A DNA stretch of 64,000 bases from Hymenopus coronatus (GCA_030762935.1 CM060883.1:100006501-100070500), one strand, 5' to 3'; numbered from the stretch's first letter, positions 41,584 through 53,880 are shown. Notes: generated by a model from the sequence alone, not told the origin. Made by a program: numbers and translations.

Positions 41584-42446
41584 TCTGATGTGTTCCATTT
41601 ACATGACTTTCTCTACATTTCTGCAACAAATTGTAGTTAAAAAGCTTATGCTTCTATTTACTTCATGCTAATTAGCAGAAATAGTCTTATTACTTGCTTC
41701 CTTGTAAGTAGAAGCGAAATGAGGGAGTTCCAAGGGTTAAAATGATAGCTAAAAGCTGGTTGCTATGCAACTGAAGTTCCTTTGTTTGTATGGACAGGAA
41801 TTAAGAAATTCCTGTATGAGAAAAGTGTAAGTTTTTCAAAGCTAAAATGAAAAACCAGGAATATCTTAAAAAATGATCAACTCCATGAAAAAAATGTATA
41901 TGACATAAATTGTGTGTTTTATCGTGAGCTACATTTTCTGTATAAGTTTCCCCCCATCTCTTACGGTTTAGCAGTTATGTGCAATTCCGTAAAATTCATC
42001 CAGAATAAAGTGGTCTTCAGGGGCAATTCCCAGAAAATTCAAGATGAACATTTTATTTGTCAGGTAAGTATCTTTAATATACAATATTTTAATCAAAATC
42101 ATTAGAACCATTTTTAAGAAAATCAAAATTTTCAAAAATTTTTCCATGTAAAGGGTAGTTTGGGGTGGGGGGATTTTCTTGAAAATCTTTGTGTCGCATC
42201 CTTGGAAGATATCAAACTTAAATACCTTGGAAGATATCAAAATTTCGTTTTTGAGCTATGCTGCCCAAACACAGGCATGCACGCATGCATGCACGCATGC
42301 ACGCATGCACGCATTTTTTAAAAATGCTTTTTTTATATTTAGGGAGTCTCAAAACATGTATTTCTGGTGAAATCTCGGTATCAAATTTTTTGGTGGAGTG
42401 CAATATATTCTCTATACACTATGTACATAGTGAGTATAGAGAAAGT
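41584..42446 (+). mobile_element. HN element copy D, in the right Penelope arm
   Basis: It starts TCTGATGTGTTCCATTTACA and ends TATAGAGAAAGT, followed by AAAAA. The internal microsatellite is (GCATGCAC)n-like at about 42271-42314, unlike the GT repeat in copy C although both derive from one insertion. Host codons ILNK and VVEDSLKLL join across it. Confidence 0.85.
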
Positions 42447-43390
42447 AAAAAGTAGTTGAGGACAGCCTTAAATTACTAAATCTTCAGGACAGCTGCATAA
42501 CATTCACAATAGAAAAAGAATCAAATGGCATGCTTCCCTTCTTGGACCTAAAAATAATCAGGAACCATAACAAACTAGAATTTGGAATCTATAGGAAAGA
42601 AACACAGATGGGAAACTACATAAATAACAACAGCTACAACCCAATTTCACACAAACATGCCATGATCAACAGCCTTGCATTCAGACTGGTAAATCTACCA
42701 TTAAGTTAGATGGAATACAAATTAGAACATAATAGGATCATAGAAACTGCACAAAAGAACTACTACACAGAACATTTGGTAAAGAAAAAGATTAATAAAT
42801 TCATGAAACAGAAGAAAGTAAAAGAAATTAGCTAGAAAGAATAAAAGCAGAAACTAGCTACAAAAAATTCACTTACCACCCTTTGGCACACCTAAAATTT
42901 CAAAAGATTTTCAAAAATTGGAACTTCAACTTAGCCCCAGTTAATAAGCACAGTTTAAAAAAACCTCCTCCATACAAACACAAAAGATAAAATCCCCCCA
43001 TTGAATCAATCAGGGATATATGAAAAATTAGCTGCAAGGAATGTGAAAAGGTATACATAGGAAAAACAAAATGAAACATTGGACAACGTTTTAAAGAACA
43101 CATGAGATATTTAAAATATAAACAGACAGATAATTCAGATGTAGCACATCATTTTTGGACTCAAAACCATAATTTTCACAGTGAGCCCAAGTTATTAAAA
43201 TTAGTACAGAATCCAATTGGATTAACAGTTTGGGAAAATCTATTATTTTTAAAAAACAAAAACAAGGTCATAAATTTTGACATACCACAAACAAATGGAC
43301 TCCTCTCAAAATTCTTCTATCCAGAAGAGAGAGCTCCACAGGCCGCTACCATGAGTTCATCAGTGAATCTCCGTTGAAAATGGTGGCAAA
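42447..43390 (+). pseudogene. Penelope-like 3' part: RT thumb and GIY-YIG endonuclease
   Basis: Reads VVEDSLKLLNLQ, MLPFLDLKIIRNHNKLEFGI, a linker ending KHSLKKPPPYKHKR, then ISCKECEKVYIGKTK*NIGQ and RFKEHMRYLKYKQTDNSDVA, HHFWTQNHNF. The VYIGKT and RF.EH motifs plus the preceding C-x2-C are those of the GIY-YIG domain of Penelope-like elements, which nicks DNA for target-primed reverse transcription. At least five stops or shifts make it inactive. Confidence 0.87.
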
Positions 43391-43649
43391 AACATGTCCG
43401 AAGTAAGTTACTTTAATTCAAGAGTGAAGTTTGAGTGTAATCTATGTTTTTACTCCTACTTCTTGCTGAAATGTGCACCCCTCGCCAATGTACATGTCTC
43501 AGGTTTTCTCTAATTTCACTGCATTCTACAAACATGCGGGCTGCTATTTATTTCTTCTACTGCTTGAAGTGTTCTTTCTTGCAACATTTCCATATTAGGC
43601 ATTATGATGCATCCATGAGTTTTCATGTCAGCCCAAAGAAAAAAATTAG

Positions 43650-43990
43650 TTGACTTAGATTTGGCAATGTTGCTGGCCACCTAATTGGTCCATTCCGAGT
43701 GATCAAGTGTTGCTTAGATGACCATACAAGGCTCCACTCTGTGCAGAGTCGCACATTTTAATGTCAGGGGAACATCCCCAAGCGGAACTAGTAATGTTTC
43801 TTGAAGAAAAAGAATACAGATGGCTCCTGTCAAAACCCAAGCAAAAATCCATGGATTGAGTAACATGATTCCTGCCCTAACATTTACAGAAAATCTGAGA
43901 TGAAACTTATCTTATTTTACTGTGCTCAGATTGTTGTAAACCCAGGTTTGTGCATTATGACAGTTATTCCATTTTTGGAAATTTTACATC
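43650..43990 (-). pseudogene. Tc1/mariner-superfamily transposase remnant
   Basis: On the minus strand: SVNVRAGIM, FLQETLLVPLGDVPLTLKCA, TLHRVEPCMVI and ATLDHSEWTN. This resembles arthropod transposases with the pattern S-x-N-V-W-A-G-I, FL...L..LL.DVPL and H-D-G-A-P in the catalytic domain. The second catalytic Asp region (HDGAP) has become HRVEP. Short and decayed. Confidence 0.5.
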
Positions 43991-45172
43991 ATTCATTGAA
44001 AGTCCCTTCCCGATTGAAGAAACCATTTGTTAACCTTGGTAAATAATCTTCGGGGAATGCTGGACACTGAATGAGGTAGGATGTAGCAATTCTTATAGTC
44101 TTCTTAAAACAGTCCAATTGATATGCAGATAGTTTGAGCTGTACCAGGATCTGAAGGATTTCGTGCAATATTTCTTTGACCAACTCCTTCAATGTCTAGA
44201 ACCCTTTGACACTTGGCTGAAACAAATTTGCCATGATGTACTTGCCACAGCTGGCTCAGTATATTGTGTTGTAATGTTTCAGCATTAGTAAAATGAGCCA
44301 TTTTGTAATTGATAATTGCTTCTTTGAAAACAGCGTAAGCACAATAAACATTTGAAGTGTGTTGTTTATAAATAATAGCTGAAGTACATAAAGCATGTTT
44401 TGTAGTCCCCAGATTCCACAGGGACAAATTTTATAAGCCTATAGCAACACTAAGACTGTGATTGCTTTAATTCAAAATGTATTTAAACATGCAGAAAATA
44501 TATACCTTTCAATCTTCTTTAAGAAATATTTGAGAAAGTATTTAATATTTCATAAAAATCTTCATCTAAACCATAATTAATATACAACTTTCACTTTTTT
44601 CTTTAAAAAAAAAAAACTTTAAAAATGTAAAACTGCACTAAAATTTATTTTGTTCTATTCATTACAAAGAGTCATCCTGTTCAAGAATGATAATAAATCA
44701 CCTTTCACCCTGTATATACAATATTTACAATTCTTCTATTCTCAATGGGCATTTTTGTACTAAGAATGAATAGATAAATTGGGAATAACTTGCTAACAGA
44801 ACTTAATAACAAACTCTTTCAACCTGGAATTTCCTAACTTTTGAACTTCAAACACTGCTTATTGACAACAGAGGCAGTCAATTCTTGTTTTATTTATCTT
44901 ACATCATATTCTACTATAGAATGAAACACTTTCGTGCAGAACCTGTAGTTCATTTTTAATGATTTGTTGCATGCATCTGAAGTAATAAATCTGCATTTGG
45001 AGAGCATTATTATAGTATGCCAACCTTTATTTATATGTTTGCTGCTGTTGGAAAAGAAATGTTGCATCAAAGCATTTCATAGTCATATATATAAATCATA
45101 GAATTTCAAATTGCACTATTAGGAGATGTTCTACTGTTAGCTTGTAAAGAAAGATTGCATTTTATGTTTCAG
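43991..45172. other. Intron before the fourth RPN2 exon, nothing recognised
   Basis: AT-rich. A minus-strand open stretch at 44104-44427 (107 codons, containing HFTNAETLQHNILSQLWQVH) has no family I know. The rest has no motif. The intron ends in TTTTATGTTTCAG. Confidence 0.45.
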
Positions 45173-45377
45173 GGTGACATATCCAAATAAGTTATCTGTA
45201 CCAATTGAGGCTGATTCCCTTCAAAAGCTCATAATGAAGTTTGCTTTAAAGGATAAAAACAGCGGGAAATTCATGACTGTGCATCAAGCATTTGTTAGAC
45301 TGCACAATGCAGTTACTGATCAAGAAATAATATTTGTTGCAGAACCAGACTCCTCAAAGGCATATAAGTTTGATATT
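45173..45377 (+). CDS. RPN2: Ribophorin II exon (fourth in window)
   Basis: The first base completes the split codon (AA+G, Lys) and the exon reads VTYPNKLSVPIEADSLQKLI, then FMTVHQAFVRLHNAVTDQEI and IFVAEPDSSKAYKFDI. It matches the well-conserved RPN2 stretch containing VTYPAK, HQTFVRLHN and VVFVAEPDNKNVYKFEL. The acceptor is TATGTTTCAG|G and the donor GATATT|GTAAGT. It is 205 bp and ends on a whole codon, in phase with the next exon. It is separated by about 35.9 kb of repeat-filled intron from the previous exon. Confidence 0.96.
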
Positions 45378-45905
45378 GTAAGTATGAGACAGAATAAACA
45401 TGGTGGTTTTAAACAAGAACACTACAATAAATATTAATGGTAAGCTTATTTTCATTTTAATTTTAAAATATGAATGAGTGACATTTATACCAAGTTGTAA
45501 AATCTTGGTGGCGACTCTTCTTTCTTTTTCCTGCTGCCATCTGACAGTAAATTTTATAACTTTGCTGACTGGTAGGATCTCAAAATGTAGCAATCTCTTG
45601 GAATTTTAAAAATGAAGTTGATATGCAGGTTGTTATTTTGGTGATGCAATGATTCAGTGGCATCATTTTCATCTCTGCTGTTTCACCATTGAGTGGAAGA
45701 TCATGTGGGAGTAATTGTTATCACAGAAGCTTCACATATACCTCTAGTGCTACATGAATACTGTTTCTTAGGAGAGGAAATGTTAGTTAGAGCATGGCCA
45801 CCTTAAATAACAGCAATAATCATCTCCTCTACTTCTTTCGCATTATTGTGCAATAGAACTGGTTTTTCCCATTTAACAAAATCCAACTTATGAATGATTA
45901 CATTT
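45378..45905. other. Intron, nothing recognised
   Basis: AT-rich intron start without element signatures. Confidence 0.5.
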
Positions 45906-48093
45906 ACTTTCTCTAGCATGTGTGTAGAGAAGATATCAAAAACTTGATACTGGTATTTCACCAGAAATACATGTTTTAGGGTCCCCACCTTTTGAGCATG
46001 CTAACTAAAAAAAATCTGATGTTACACTCACATGACTTTCTCTACATCTGTGTAACAAATATTCTTCTATCTACTTCATGATAATCGACATAAACATTAA
46101 CATAAATTGTCCTTATTTCTTGGTTCCTTGTAAGTAGAAGGGTAACAATCTAATGTGTTCCGTTCACATGATCTCCTCTACTTGTTCAGAAAACAACCTT
46201 TTATTCAAAACATTAATCTGTTATCTACATCATGCTTATCAAGATAAACATAAGCAGAATTAGTCTTTTATTTGACAAGTCCATTAATTACACTAATCAA
46301 CACTTACTTTGTATTTTTGCTGAAACATGTTTCGAAGGACTAGTTTCAGCAAAAATCCCAAGTGAGTTTTGTTTAATGAAAATAATCAACTTGTCAAATT
46401 AATAACACACTGTTTTCAAACTTCCATAAAAAGAAAAGAGAATTAATCTCATTACTTGCTTCATCTTAAGTAAAAGGCTAATAAGAAAATGCACAGAATT
46501 TAAACAACAATCCTTTAAAAGCCGGTTGCTGTGTGAAACAATTGAGGTTCAGTAAACAAACGAGAAACGAGAAAAAAGATATCTTCCCAACTGAAAAAAG
46601 TTTAAGTGGCTTAAACAATTTGTTAGTTATACAAAAGTTATTCACAGGCTATTTCCAGAAAATTCAAGATATACATTTCGTTTGACATAAAAATATCTTA
46701 AACCTTAAGGTATTCTAATCAAAATCCATAGCACCATTTTTGAGAAAATCAAAATTTTTGAAAAATTTTCAGTGTAAAGCATAGTTGGGATGGGGATATT
46801 TTCTTGAAAATCTTTGTGTCACATCCTTGGAAGATACTGAAGTTAAATACCAAAATTGGTAACTTTTTGTTTTTGAGCTATGCTATTTTTGGATTCAGGA
46901 GAGTCAAACTGTGAATTTCCTGTGAAATCTCGGTATCAAATTTTTGGGTGCAACGGAATACCTTTTCTGGACACTATTACATGGTGCATATATAGAAAGT
47001 AACGAAGTGTTGTATATTAAAAATATTTACATGGCAAATAAAATGTAGAGCTTAAATTGTCTAGGAATAGCTTCTAGAGACCTCTTCATTCTCTATGACT
47101 TTTGTCTAGCTGTTGAACTACACAAAAAATGTAGATCTTGTTAAAGCACACAATTTATGTCATTTCTTATTATTGGTTTCAGTTTTAAAATACTTAAAAC
47201 TATCTCATGTGGAAATTTGTCAACTGGCCATGCAAAGAAATGAATTTCAGATGCATAGTAATAGCTTTAAAAACAAGTGACTGTCGTCTTAGCCTAGAGT
47301 ATAACCTTATTGCCTTTCTACTTATAAGGAATACAATGAATATGCTCTTTAATTTTCTTAATTGTATACTTCTACCTGTAGACTCTTTTCAGGGTTGCAG
47401 TATGCGAAACACTTTCTGTATTTTGGTTTCAACTATTATAAATAAATATTTATTGTGGTTAACTTCTCTTGAATTATCGTAAATCATTGAAGATACAACA
47501 TATACACACAAAATCAAGTTATAACATGTATTTATCTGAAGAATACAACATTTTACTCCTTGTTTCATTGATTAGTTCCTTTTTCTTTTAAGAAATTATA
47601 AAGTGAAATATTTATGCTGCCGTTTGTTCATTCCAAGGCTGTGTAACATATGTGAGTTTTAGAAATGCACATATATATAACTCTTTCCATCTCTTTCTAT
47701 TATTGTTGCGATTGTTGGTCATGCCTCCAGCCAACACAGTAAAATGTCTTTACTTTTAGACCTTTTTGCATTAGAATAAACATGATGTCTTCCAAATATG
47801 TCAATAACTCAACTAAATCAATTCAGCAATAACAATTCGCACACAAAATAACAGTTAAATGTATGTTTTAAGCTCTTATTTAGCCCAAATCAATTTCAAT
47901 GTTGTTAATAAAATTACAAAATAAAAATTTTTTAACTTTAGTCTTGTGGCCTTAATATTGTCACAGAAACTAAGTAATAAGACCGTTTCTGCTGGTGTTT
48001 ATCTCGATTAGCATGAAGTGGATAGAAGAATAAGTTTATTAATAATAATTTGTTACAGAGATGTAGAGAAAGTCATGTGAATAGAACACATCA
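45906..48093. mobile_element. Cluster of decayed HN copies in both orientations
   Basis: Four pieces can be separated. A minus-oriented 3' end lies at 45906-46000 (TTACTTTCTCTAGC..., ACATGTTTTAGGGTCCCC). A plus-oriented 5' end lies at 46015-46145 (TCTGATGTTACACTCACATG). A plus-oriented nearly complete but diverged copy lies at 46149-47000 (TCTAATGTGTTCCGTTCACA to TATATAGAAAGT). A minus-oriented copy lies at about 47012-48093, with foreign sequence of about 0.6 kb near 47345-47960 and the end GTCATGTGAATAGAACACAT. All are more diverged than copies A-D. Confidence 0.7.
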
Positions 48094-50949
48094 TATATTT
48101 CATGTAATTGCCCTAGAGGAAATGTCGAGTGTCTTGTTTAATGAATACCTCAAACTGTGAAGACAGTCTAATTATGAAAGTCTTGAGAATCTTCTGGGCT
48201 TTTAGGAATTATAAGAAGCTCAAGTTGGCAAGTAAATTGTTTCTATTTCCAAACTGTAGCATTTATTTTCATCATTGTGTTATTTGTTTGACAAACAAAA
48301 TGATAAATCATTCAAAGCTTGAAATTGTACTCTGTGTCAGTACTTGGGTGATTTCACCTGATAATCCATATTTATGGAAAATGGAGAACGGGACAACTTT
48401 GCAAAAGAGGATCAATATGGTAACAGCAGACACAAGTTATATATGTGTTGCTCCGCTAACTATTATGAAGAAAATGGGATCCAGTTTAACTTTTATAACA
48501 GTAACTTATTTCATTAAAACTATGAACAATTTAACAATAAAATAATAATAAGCGCAATATAGTTACATGCCTATTTAACTTGAAATATGATTACAGAGTT
48601 TTCTATAATTTCATTTTTTAACAAAGATGAAAATCAGTGAAATGAACTTCAGAATGTCATAATGTGGCATATTATTTCACGTAACTGGTAACGAAATAAC
48701 TAAATGAGAAATCATGACAGTTAGCCTTTTCACGAAACCCAATTGTATTTAAATATTCGTTTCACCAAGCAATCATGTCCACGTAACATAAAGGAAATCA
48801 GTTTAGCCCTTACGATAAAGAATTAACAGTGAATCATGCCACATGAAAACATTTACTGCTCCATTTTGAGAAGACCTGAGTGTGAAACACCCCGACCTGA
48901 GACTGACAGAGAGATGCCTTTTACCTCTTTAGCCTCGAAAAAACAAAAACAAATGCAACCCATGCTGCGAAAGGCCGAACTACTTAACAAATGTCTCTAT
49001 GTAGCAATGAACATAAGAACACAGGTGTTGCTACATTATATTGTACCAGAATAGTACAAAATTGCCATGTTAAAAATTCTGGTGATTCATAGGATACACA
49101 GCACACAAGAGGTTACTAAAAACAAAGATGGCTGATGCTGCATTTCAGGACAGCCAACATTCTAATTTGAATTACTAGATATAACTCCATGGCACGACAG
49201 CTCACCTTGGCCTACTGCGTCATCCATCTCGGTCCATGACAGATGTCATAGAGGGTAAGACGTGGTCAGCACCTCAAATGACCTGGAGCCACTACTTCTC
49301 CATCAAGTAGCTCCTCAGTTGACTCCCCAGGGACCTCACAAGGCTGAATGAATCCCGATCCAGGTCTCACCGTATTAAGGAGACGACCAATTGTTAGATA
49401 TATAACCAAAAAAATCCCCAAGTAAGCTATTTGCAACAATCTTCTGCCAGTATTGTGAACCATTATCTCAACATGTATCTCAGGTTACTATTATATCAAC
49501 ATTGAAAACAGATAAACACATCTGTATATCTATGTTATTAAGTTTAAGCTGATGCTCTGCCTAAAGCATGGCTTTACACACATTTTTAAAGTATGGCTAC
49601 ATACATGTCAGCATATCACACAGTCGATCATGATTTTGTAATGTTCCTGTACCATTTGCTTGAATAACATGCAAGTGGCAAAGATTGTCCATCCTTACCT
49701 CACTGGCAATGTAAACAACCATGTGGTGCTAATCAACTTTAAAACTCTGTACCTCGTTTGCCAGGAAAAGAAATAGTAGGTACTTTCATTGTTCAAGATA
49801 AATGATTAAGTGTATTGGATGTAAAATAAATAAAATAGGTAGGTGAATCGTTATACATTGACTATGAAATGTAAAATTATAAAATGCAGATGTGTTGTTT
49901 TGAAAGTATTGCACACATGCATCACTACAACAGTTTTGTTGCCAATTTTAGCATTCACATATGTGCAACCATTGACTGCACATTTCTCTGAATCTGAAGA
50001 TGGAACTGGTCCCTCTCCTTCAAGATACGAGTCATTTGCCACAGTTGCAATTGAACTGTCAGAATCATCACAGAGACTGATAATTAATTAGTGGGCTATT
50101 GACAATGTCCGCTATTCCCTCCAAAAGTCACTTTGTTTGCTCTTCCTGAACAATGTGTGACATGCAATCACTGCATTTTCTGCTGTCATTTATTGAAAGG
50201 CTTGCTGCACAAGATGTTGCACCTTGGCTAATTTAAAAGCTTTGCTTACTTTATGCTGCTTTTGGAAACACCAGTAAATTCTACCATTAAAGCTAAGAGC
50301 ATTGTTTAATGAAAAAGTAAGGTACTTATTATATACACTAGGAATAATTCTTTCTGCTTATGTTTCACTACACTGGTAATAATGTTTACTCCATTACTTG
50401 CTCACTAGAAGCAACTATTAGAAACGAACTGCATAATGGATATGCATTGTTACATAAAGAAATAATGATTAAATGATCAGTAAATGTTGTTCCTTAATCA
50501 TTTATACTATGCTATTTAGAAACATGTATAGTGTACTACAATATTTCTAGACTCACTCGATAATTTAAGAGGATCTATTGCAGAAAAGCAGTAAAACATT
50601 GAGCAACCAATCATTGCCATTGCAACCTGTTGCTTTTGTTTACATTACTGGTGAAGTAAGGCTGAACGGAGAATATGTGTGTTTTATTATACATTGCCAT
50701 TTCCTTCATAGTAGGAGTTGCTAAATGTGGGTTATGGCACTGGAGTATTTAATTGCATATTTACTTGAGGGAAAGCATAAACAAAATCCCAAGCAGCTGA
50801 CGTCTACAGTATTTAAATGTAATACCTCCAGAATGCATGCTAACCTTCAACCTGGTATATGGCTTTACTCCAGCCAGATCTTTGAATTTGTTTACGTAAA
50901 CATATAAATACATAAACACAACTTCTAATGCAACTAAAGCATGCTCTCT
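48094..50949. other. Intron, nothing recognised
   Basis: 2.9 kb of AT-rich sequence. Open stretches at 48129-48545 (138 codons) and 48836-49054 lack similarity to any family I know and have no supporting features. A GC-richer patch near 49180-49370 (CTCACCTTGGCCTACTGCGT) may be repeat-derived but cannot be assigned. Confidence 0.45.
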
Positions 50950-51361
50950 GGAGTGTATTGTAATCGCTTAATGATGGGCAGCATATGATTGGTGGTTACA
51001 TCACCCTATAATGAGAGGAGTATAAATAGGAAAGAAATGAAATGATCCCCGAATACTCTTAACTCCATTGGGGTCGAAGAATGCAAGAATGTAATCAAGA
51101 GAGATTGGATAGGGAAGTTTAAAGATATGATATGTATAATGGAAGGAATATCAGTCCAGGTAAATAACTCGCCAAGCTGACCAGTGCTGAATTTGTGAGT
51201 AGTTGATCATGGGATCAGGAAATGGCCTTTTATCCAGGTCAGTTCCTCTAAGCCTTATGTTTTTAGAAGAAAATAACGCCCAATTCCTATCACATGATTG
51301 CTATGAGGTGCGAGATTGGACATGAGGTTTTCATCCAGGTCAGTTCCTTTAAGCCTTGAAA
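50950..51361. repeat. Repeat R5, copy 2
   Basis: Direct-orientation match to 37800-38240, including GGTGGTTACATCACCC, GATCCCCGAATACTCT and ATATCAGTCCAGGTAAATAA, CAAGCTGACCAGTGCT. Immediately followed by a LINE-H 3' fragment on the + strand. Confidence 0.65.
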
Positions 51362-51690
51362 TATTAGGATGAATTAAAGGATCAAAATCACTGGTCCTTA
51401 TCACTATTAAAACAATAATTACTGCAACATATAGCAATAAAGTTAAAGAAGAATTTGCATCACAAGCGAAAGGAAAAAGATGTAAAAATCTGTGTAATGA
51501 AACACAAAATTTCTGCACTACCAAGAAAATCTTTGGTAGTAACTTTTAGACTACTAACAGGTGTTAACAAACACTTCTGTAGGATTGGTATTGCTGAATC
51601 TGCCATATGTCTGTTCTGTGTACGAGACCACCTAGCCTTTGATCAAAACACTGCAGTGCAAGAGAGCAAATGGTGCTAAACAGTAGAAAG
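51362..51690 (+). mobile_element. LINE-H 3' end fragment
   Basis: Complementary in layout to 29080-29460. On the + strand it reads KISALPRKSLVVTFRLLTGV, FCRIGIAESAICLFC and VRDHLAFDQN, the decayed C-terminus with the first Cys pair. Upstream sequence (AAGTTAAAGAAGAATTTGCA) also matches LINE-H. Confidence 0.7.
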
Positions 51691-52546
51691 CAAGCAACAT
51701 TAACCCTCTTGTTGTTTTAGGCTCCTTTTCCTTAATCTTCTAAGAATATCCTGATCATGTTAATTTGCTCCACCCTTTTATCAGCCAGAACTTTAATTTC
51801 CTTTTCACCAGAGAATGAGAAATCTCACCTGGTTTCTCTTTAGAATGCAGTATGTTAAATTATTTTTTTAATTCTTTCAAAAAACAATTGTTCTTGGTGC
51901 ATCCATGAAAAGGCTGTTGTTTTAAGCTGAATATAGAGGTCTAAATAGCGATAATTCAAAACAATATATTATAATTTTGTATTTAATAGAAGGTATTGTT
52001 TTCAGCAGCTTCTTGTGTTATACCAATGAGTCTCAGATAGGTAGAATACCATACAACCAGAAAAAAGAAAGTTCACATTTAAATGTGGGAGTATTTGGTA
52101 ATGTGGCGTAATTTATTGACTGAGTAATCTGCTTCTACCGGCGGCACCTTCTAATGCTTTATAAAAACCATGTAAGTAACATTAGCCATGCTGGCACTCG
52201 AGACACCAGAAGTTTGTGGGAAAAAGTGAGGTTATTGTTCATTGTACCATATGTAAACATTACCTCAAACTACTCTACATTCCTATATCATATGTTTAGT
52301 TGATATGTTTAAAGGTGTGAATATTCTGTTTCAAGGCTTATGCCATGGTAAGGTTATGCATGGAATTATTACTGATATTACAGAGTTGTATACATCTAAT
52401 ACACAATGTAGTTTAAAAGGTACATTTTAATTATTACACAAAGTCTTACTGCAGTGATATTAATATGACAATGCAATACTTAACTTCAAATGTAAATAAT
52501 CATTCCATAGGTTATGGCACTCTTAGGTGAAACACCTCTTAAGTTG
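51691..52546. other. Intron, nothing recognised
   Basis: AT-rich, no motif or internal repeat found. Confidence 0.5.
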
Positions 52547-52722
52547 TTTTAGGGTTTGATCCCAAGCGAGCACATGTGAGATTTCTGGTGGACAAAACAA
52601 CACTAGGGCGGGTCTTTTCCCATCATCCCATTCCATCAGTGCTCCACCTTCATTCCTGTATCATCAGTGTTATTGCTTGCTGTGCCACAAACAGTAAAAG
52701 TGGGCGTTAAACACTAAAAAAA
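52547..52722 (+). mobile_element. SINE family S1, 5'-truncated copy
   Basis: Starts at the B-box region (GGTTTGATCCCAAGCGAGCA) and follows the body of the copy at 28706 through GAGATTTCTGGTGGACAAAA and TGTATCATCAGTG to GTGGGCGTTAAACACT plus a short A-tail. Diverged by roughly 15-20 percent by eye. Confidence 0.8.
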
Positions 52723-53399
52723 AGCCTCACCTCTTCAGTTGTGAACACCATTATTGTGTTTTGAATTTAACAATGTAGTACTAATAATTGGTAAATGTTT
52801 AGCAAAACATTATTTATTATGTGAAATTACACTCCACTGCAGTATGCTTAAAGGAAATTTATGTGCACACAACCAGGAAGTGTACACTTCTATTTAATTT
52901 TAATATACCCTTTTTAAAATGGGACTGACTGGTGTGACTTATGCCAGTAAGTACATCTAATTACCAATGTAAAATCACCAATCTGTGTAACATAATACAG
53001 AAGTTTTTAGAAGCACTTTTGCCAACAGTTACTGCAATTTAACAATAAGCTTATGAGCAGGTGAAGGGGGAAAAAAAAAAAATTGTATGCATATGTGCGA
53101 CAGATACCAAAATATTTTTTAAAAAATGCAAAATTAACTCTGCTCCTTTGTGGGTAATGAATTTCACAGTCACTGACTACCATTATTTTCTTTCTTGGTA
53201 GTTTTGAAAACAAAAAGGAACTATAACGTTAATCAGAAGCATTTACAATCATTGGAATTAATTTAAAATATGTGAACTTGTCCCCAGGATGTAAATTTGA
53301 AATAAAGTGTTTTGCATGCCCACTTACTTAAAGACAGCTTCCTAACCAGTTCTCATGTACTCTGACTCAATCACCAAGAAAATGTGGTGACGCAGCTTG
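52723..53399. other. Intron, nothing recognised
   Basis: AT-rich; contains only a short A tract near 53071. Confidence 0.5.
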
Positions 53400-53880
53400 T
53401 CCACAGTTTCTGTTTCACAATTGTGGCAGGCTGATCTGCCTTTGTCAAGTGATGACAAACTTTAAGAGTGATTTGGGGTGGTGCATCATCTCCAGCAGGT
53501 TAGGCAATTGGTACTTCAAAAACTGCTGATACCCTATACCAGTCAAGCATGGTGGAAGGATCTCAATTATGCCAGCCCAAACTTTAATTGAAAACCTATG
53601 CTGAAAATATTGCTGGTGTATAGTTTTTGGGTTCTACACTGCCCACATGTGTTGTGAAACAGGCATCGTCTGTCACAAAACTGTGACCAAGGAGCCACTC
53701 AGAAAACCCAACATGTCGATGAAAGCCATTTGATGATATGGTGACAATAACTGTTAAAGTTAAAGTTGTAACTGCAGTCCAGTATGACACTTTGTGAGTG
53801 ATCAAGATTCTCATCAACCAAATATAACACTCCCTCTTCCATGTTGATAATTTTGAGGCCCTCATTTACAATTCACAATT
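53400..53880 (-). pseudogene. Tc1/mariner-superfamily transposase remnant
   Basis: Minus strand: HVGFSEWLLGHSFVTDDACF, THVGSVEPKNYTPAIFS, then after shifts FS..K.GLA/WAGI-like sequence, YQQFLK and PNLLE. The order (V-T-D-D-A-C-F, N in the next block, FS-x-x-V-W-A-G-I-I, FL...LP.LL) is that of the same transposase group as 43650-43990 but covers the part with the first catalytic Asp. Heavily frameshifted. Confidence 0.5.

Larger units (their letters stand above)
38666..43458. mobile_element. Penelope-like element in a large inverted duplication
   Basis: Left arm 38666-40748 and right arm 41408-43458 are reverse complements of each other, with a spacer of about 660 bp (40749-41407). Outer ends match as AGGAGTAAAAACATAG (left) against CTATGTTTTTACTCCT (right). 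Inner ends match at GCCTCTGAATGTAAAGT (left, ending 40748). The + strand of spacer plus right arm carries the RT to GIY-YIG order of a Penelope-like element. The left arm is only its 3' part, inverted. Each arm contains an HN element at the same position (C and D). Identity outside the HN microsatellites looks well above 90 percent by eye. Confidence 0.85.

Noticed and set aside
44104..44427. 107-codon minus-strand ORF (NAETLQHNILSQLWQVHHGK)
   Set aside because: Somewhat protein-like, and upstream of a transposase remnant on the same strand, but it does not fit the N-terminus of that transposase group as far as I can judge. Left unassigned.
48129..48545. 138-codon ORF
   Set aside because: No recognisable motif, AT-driven composition (many Ile, Asn, Lys, Leu) and no splice or promoter context. 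Typical of chance ORFs in this sequence.
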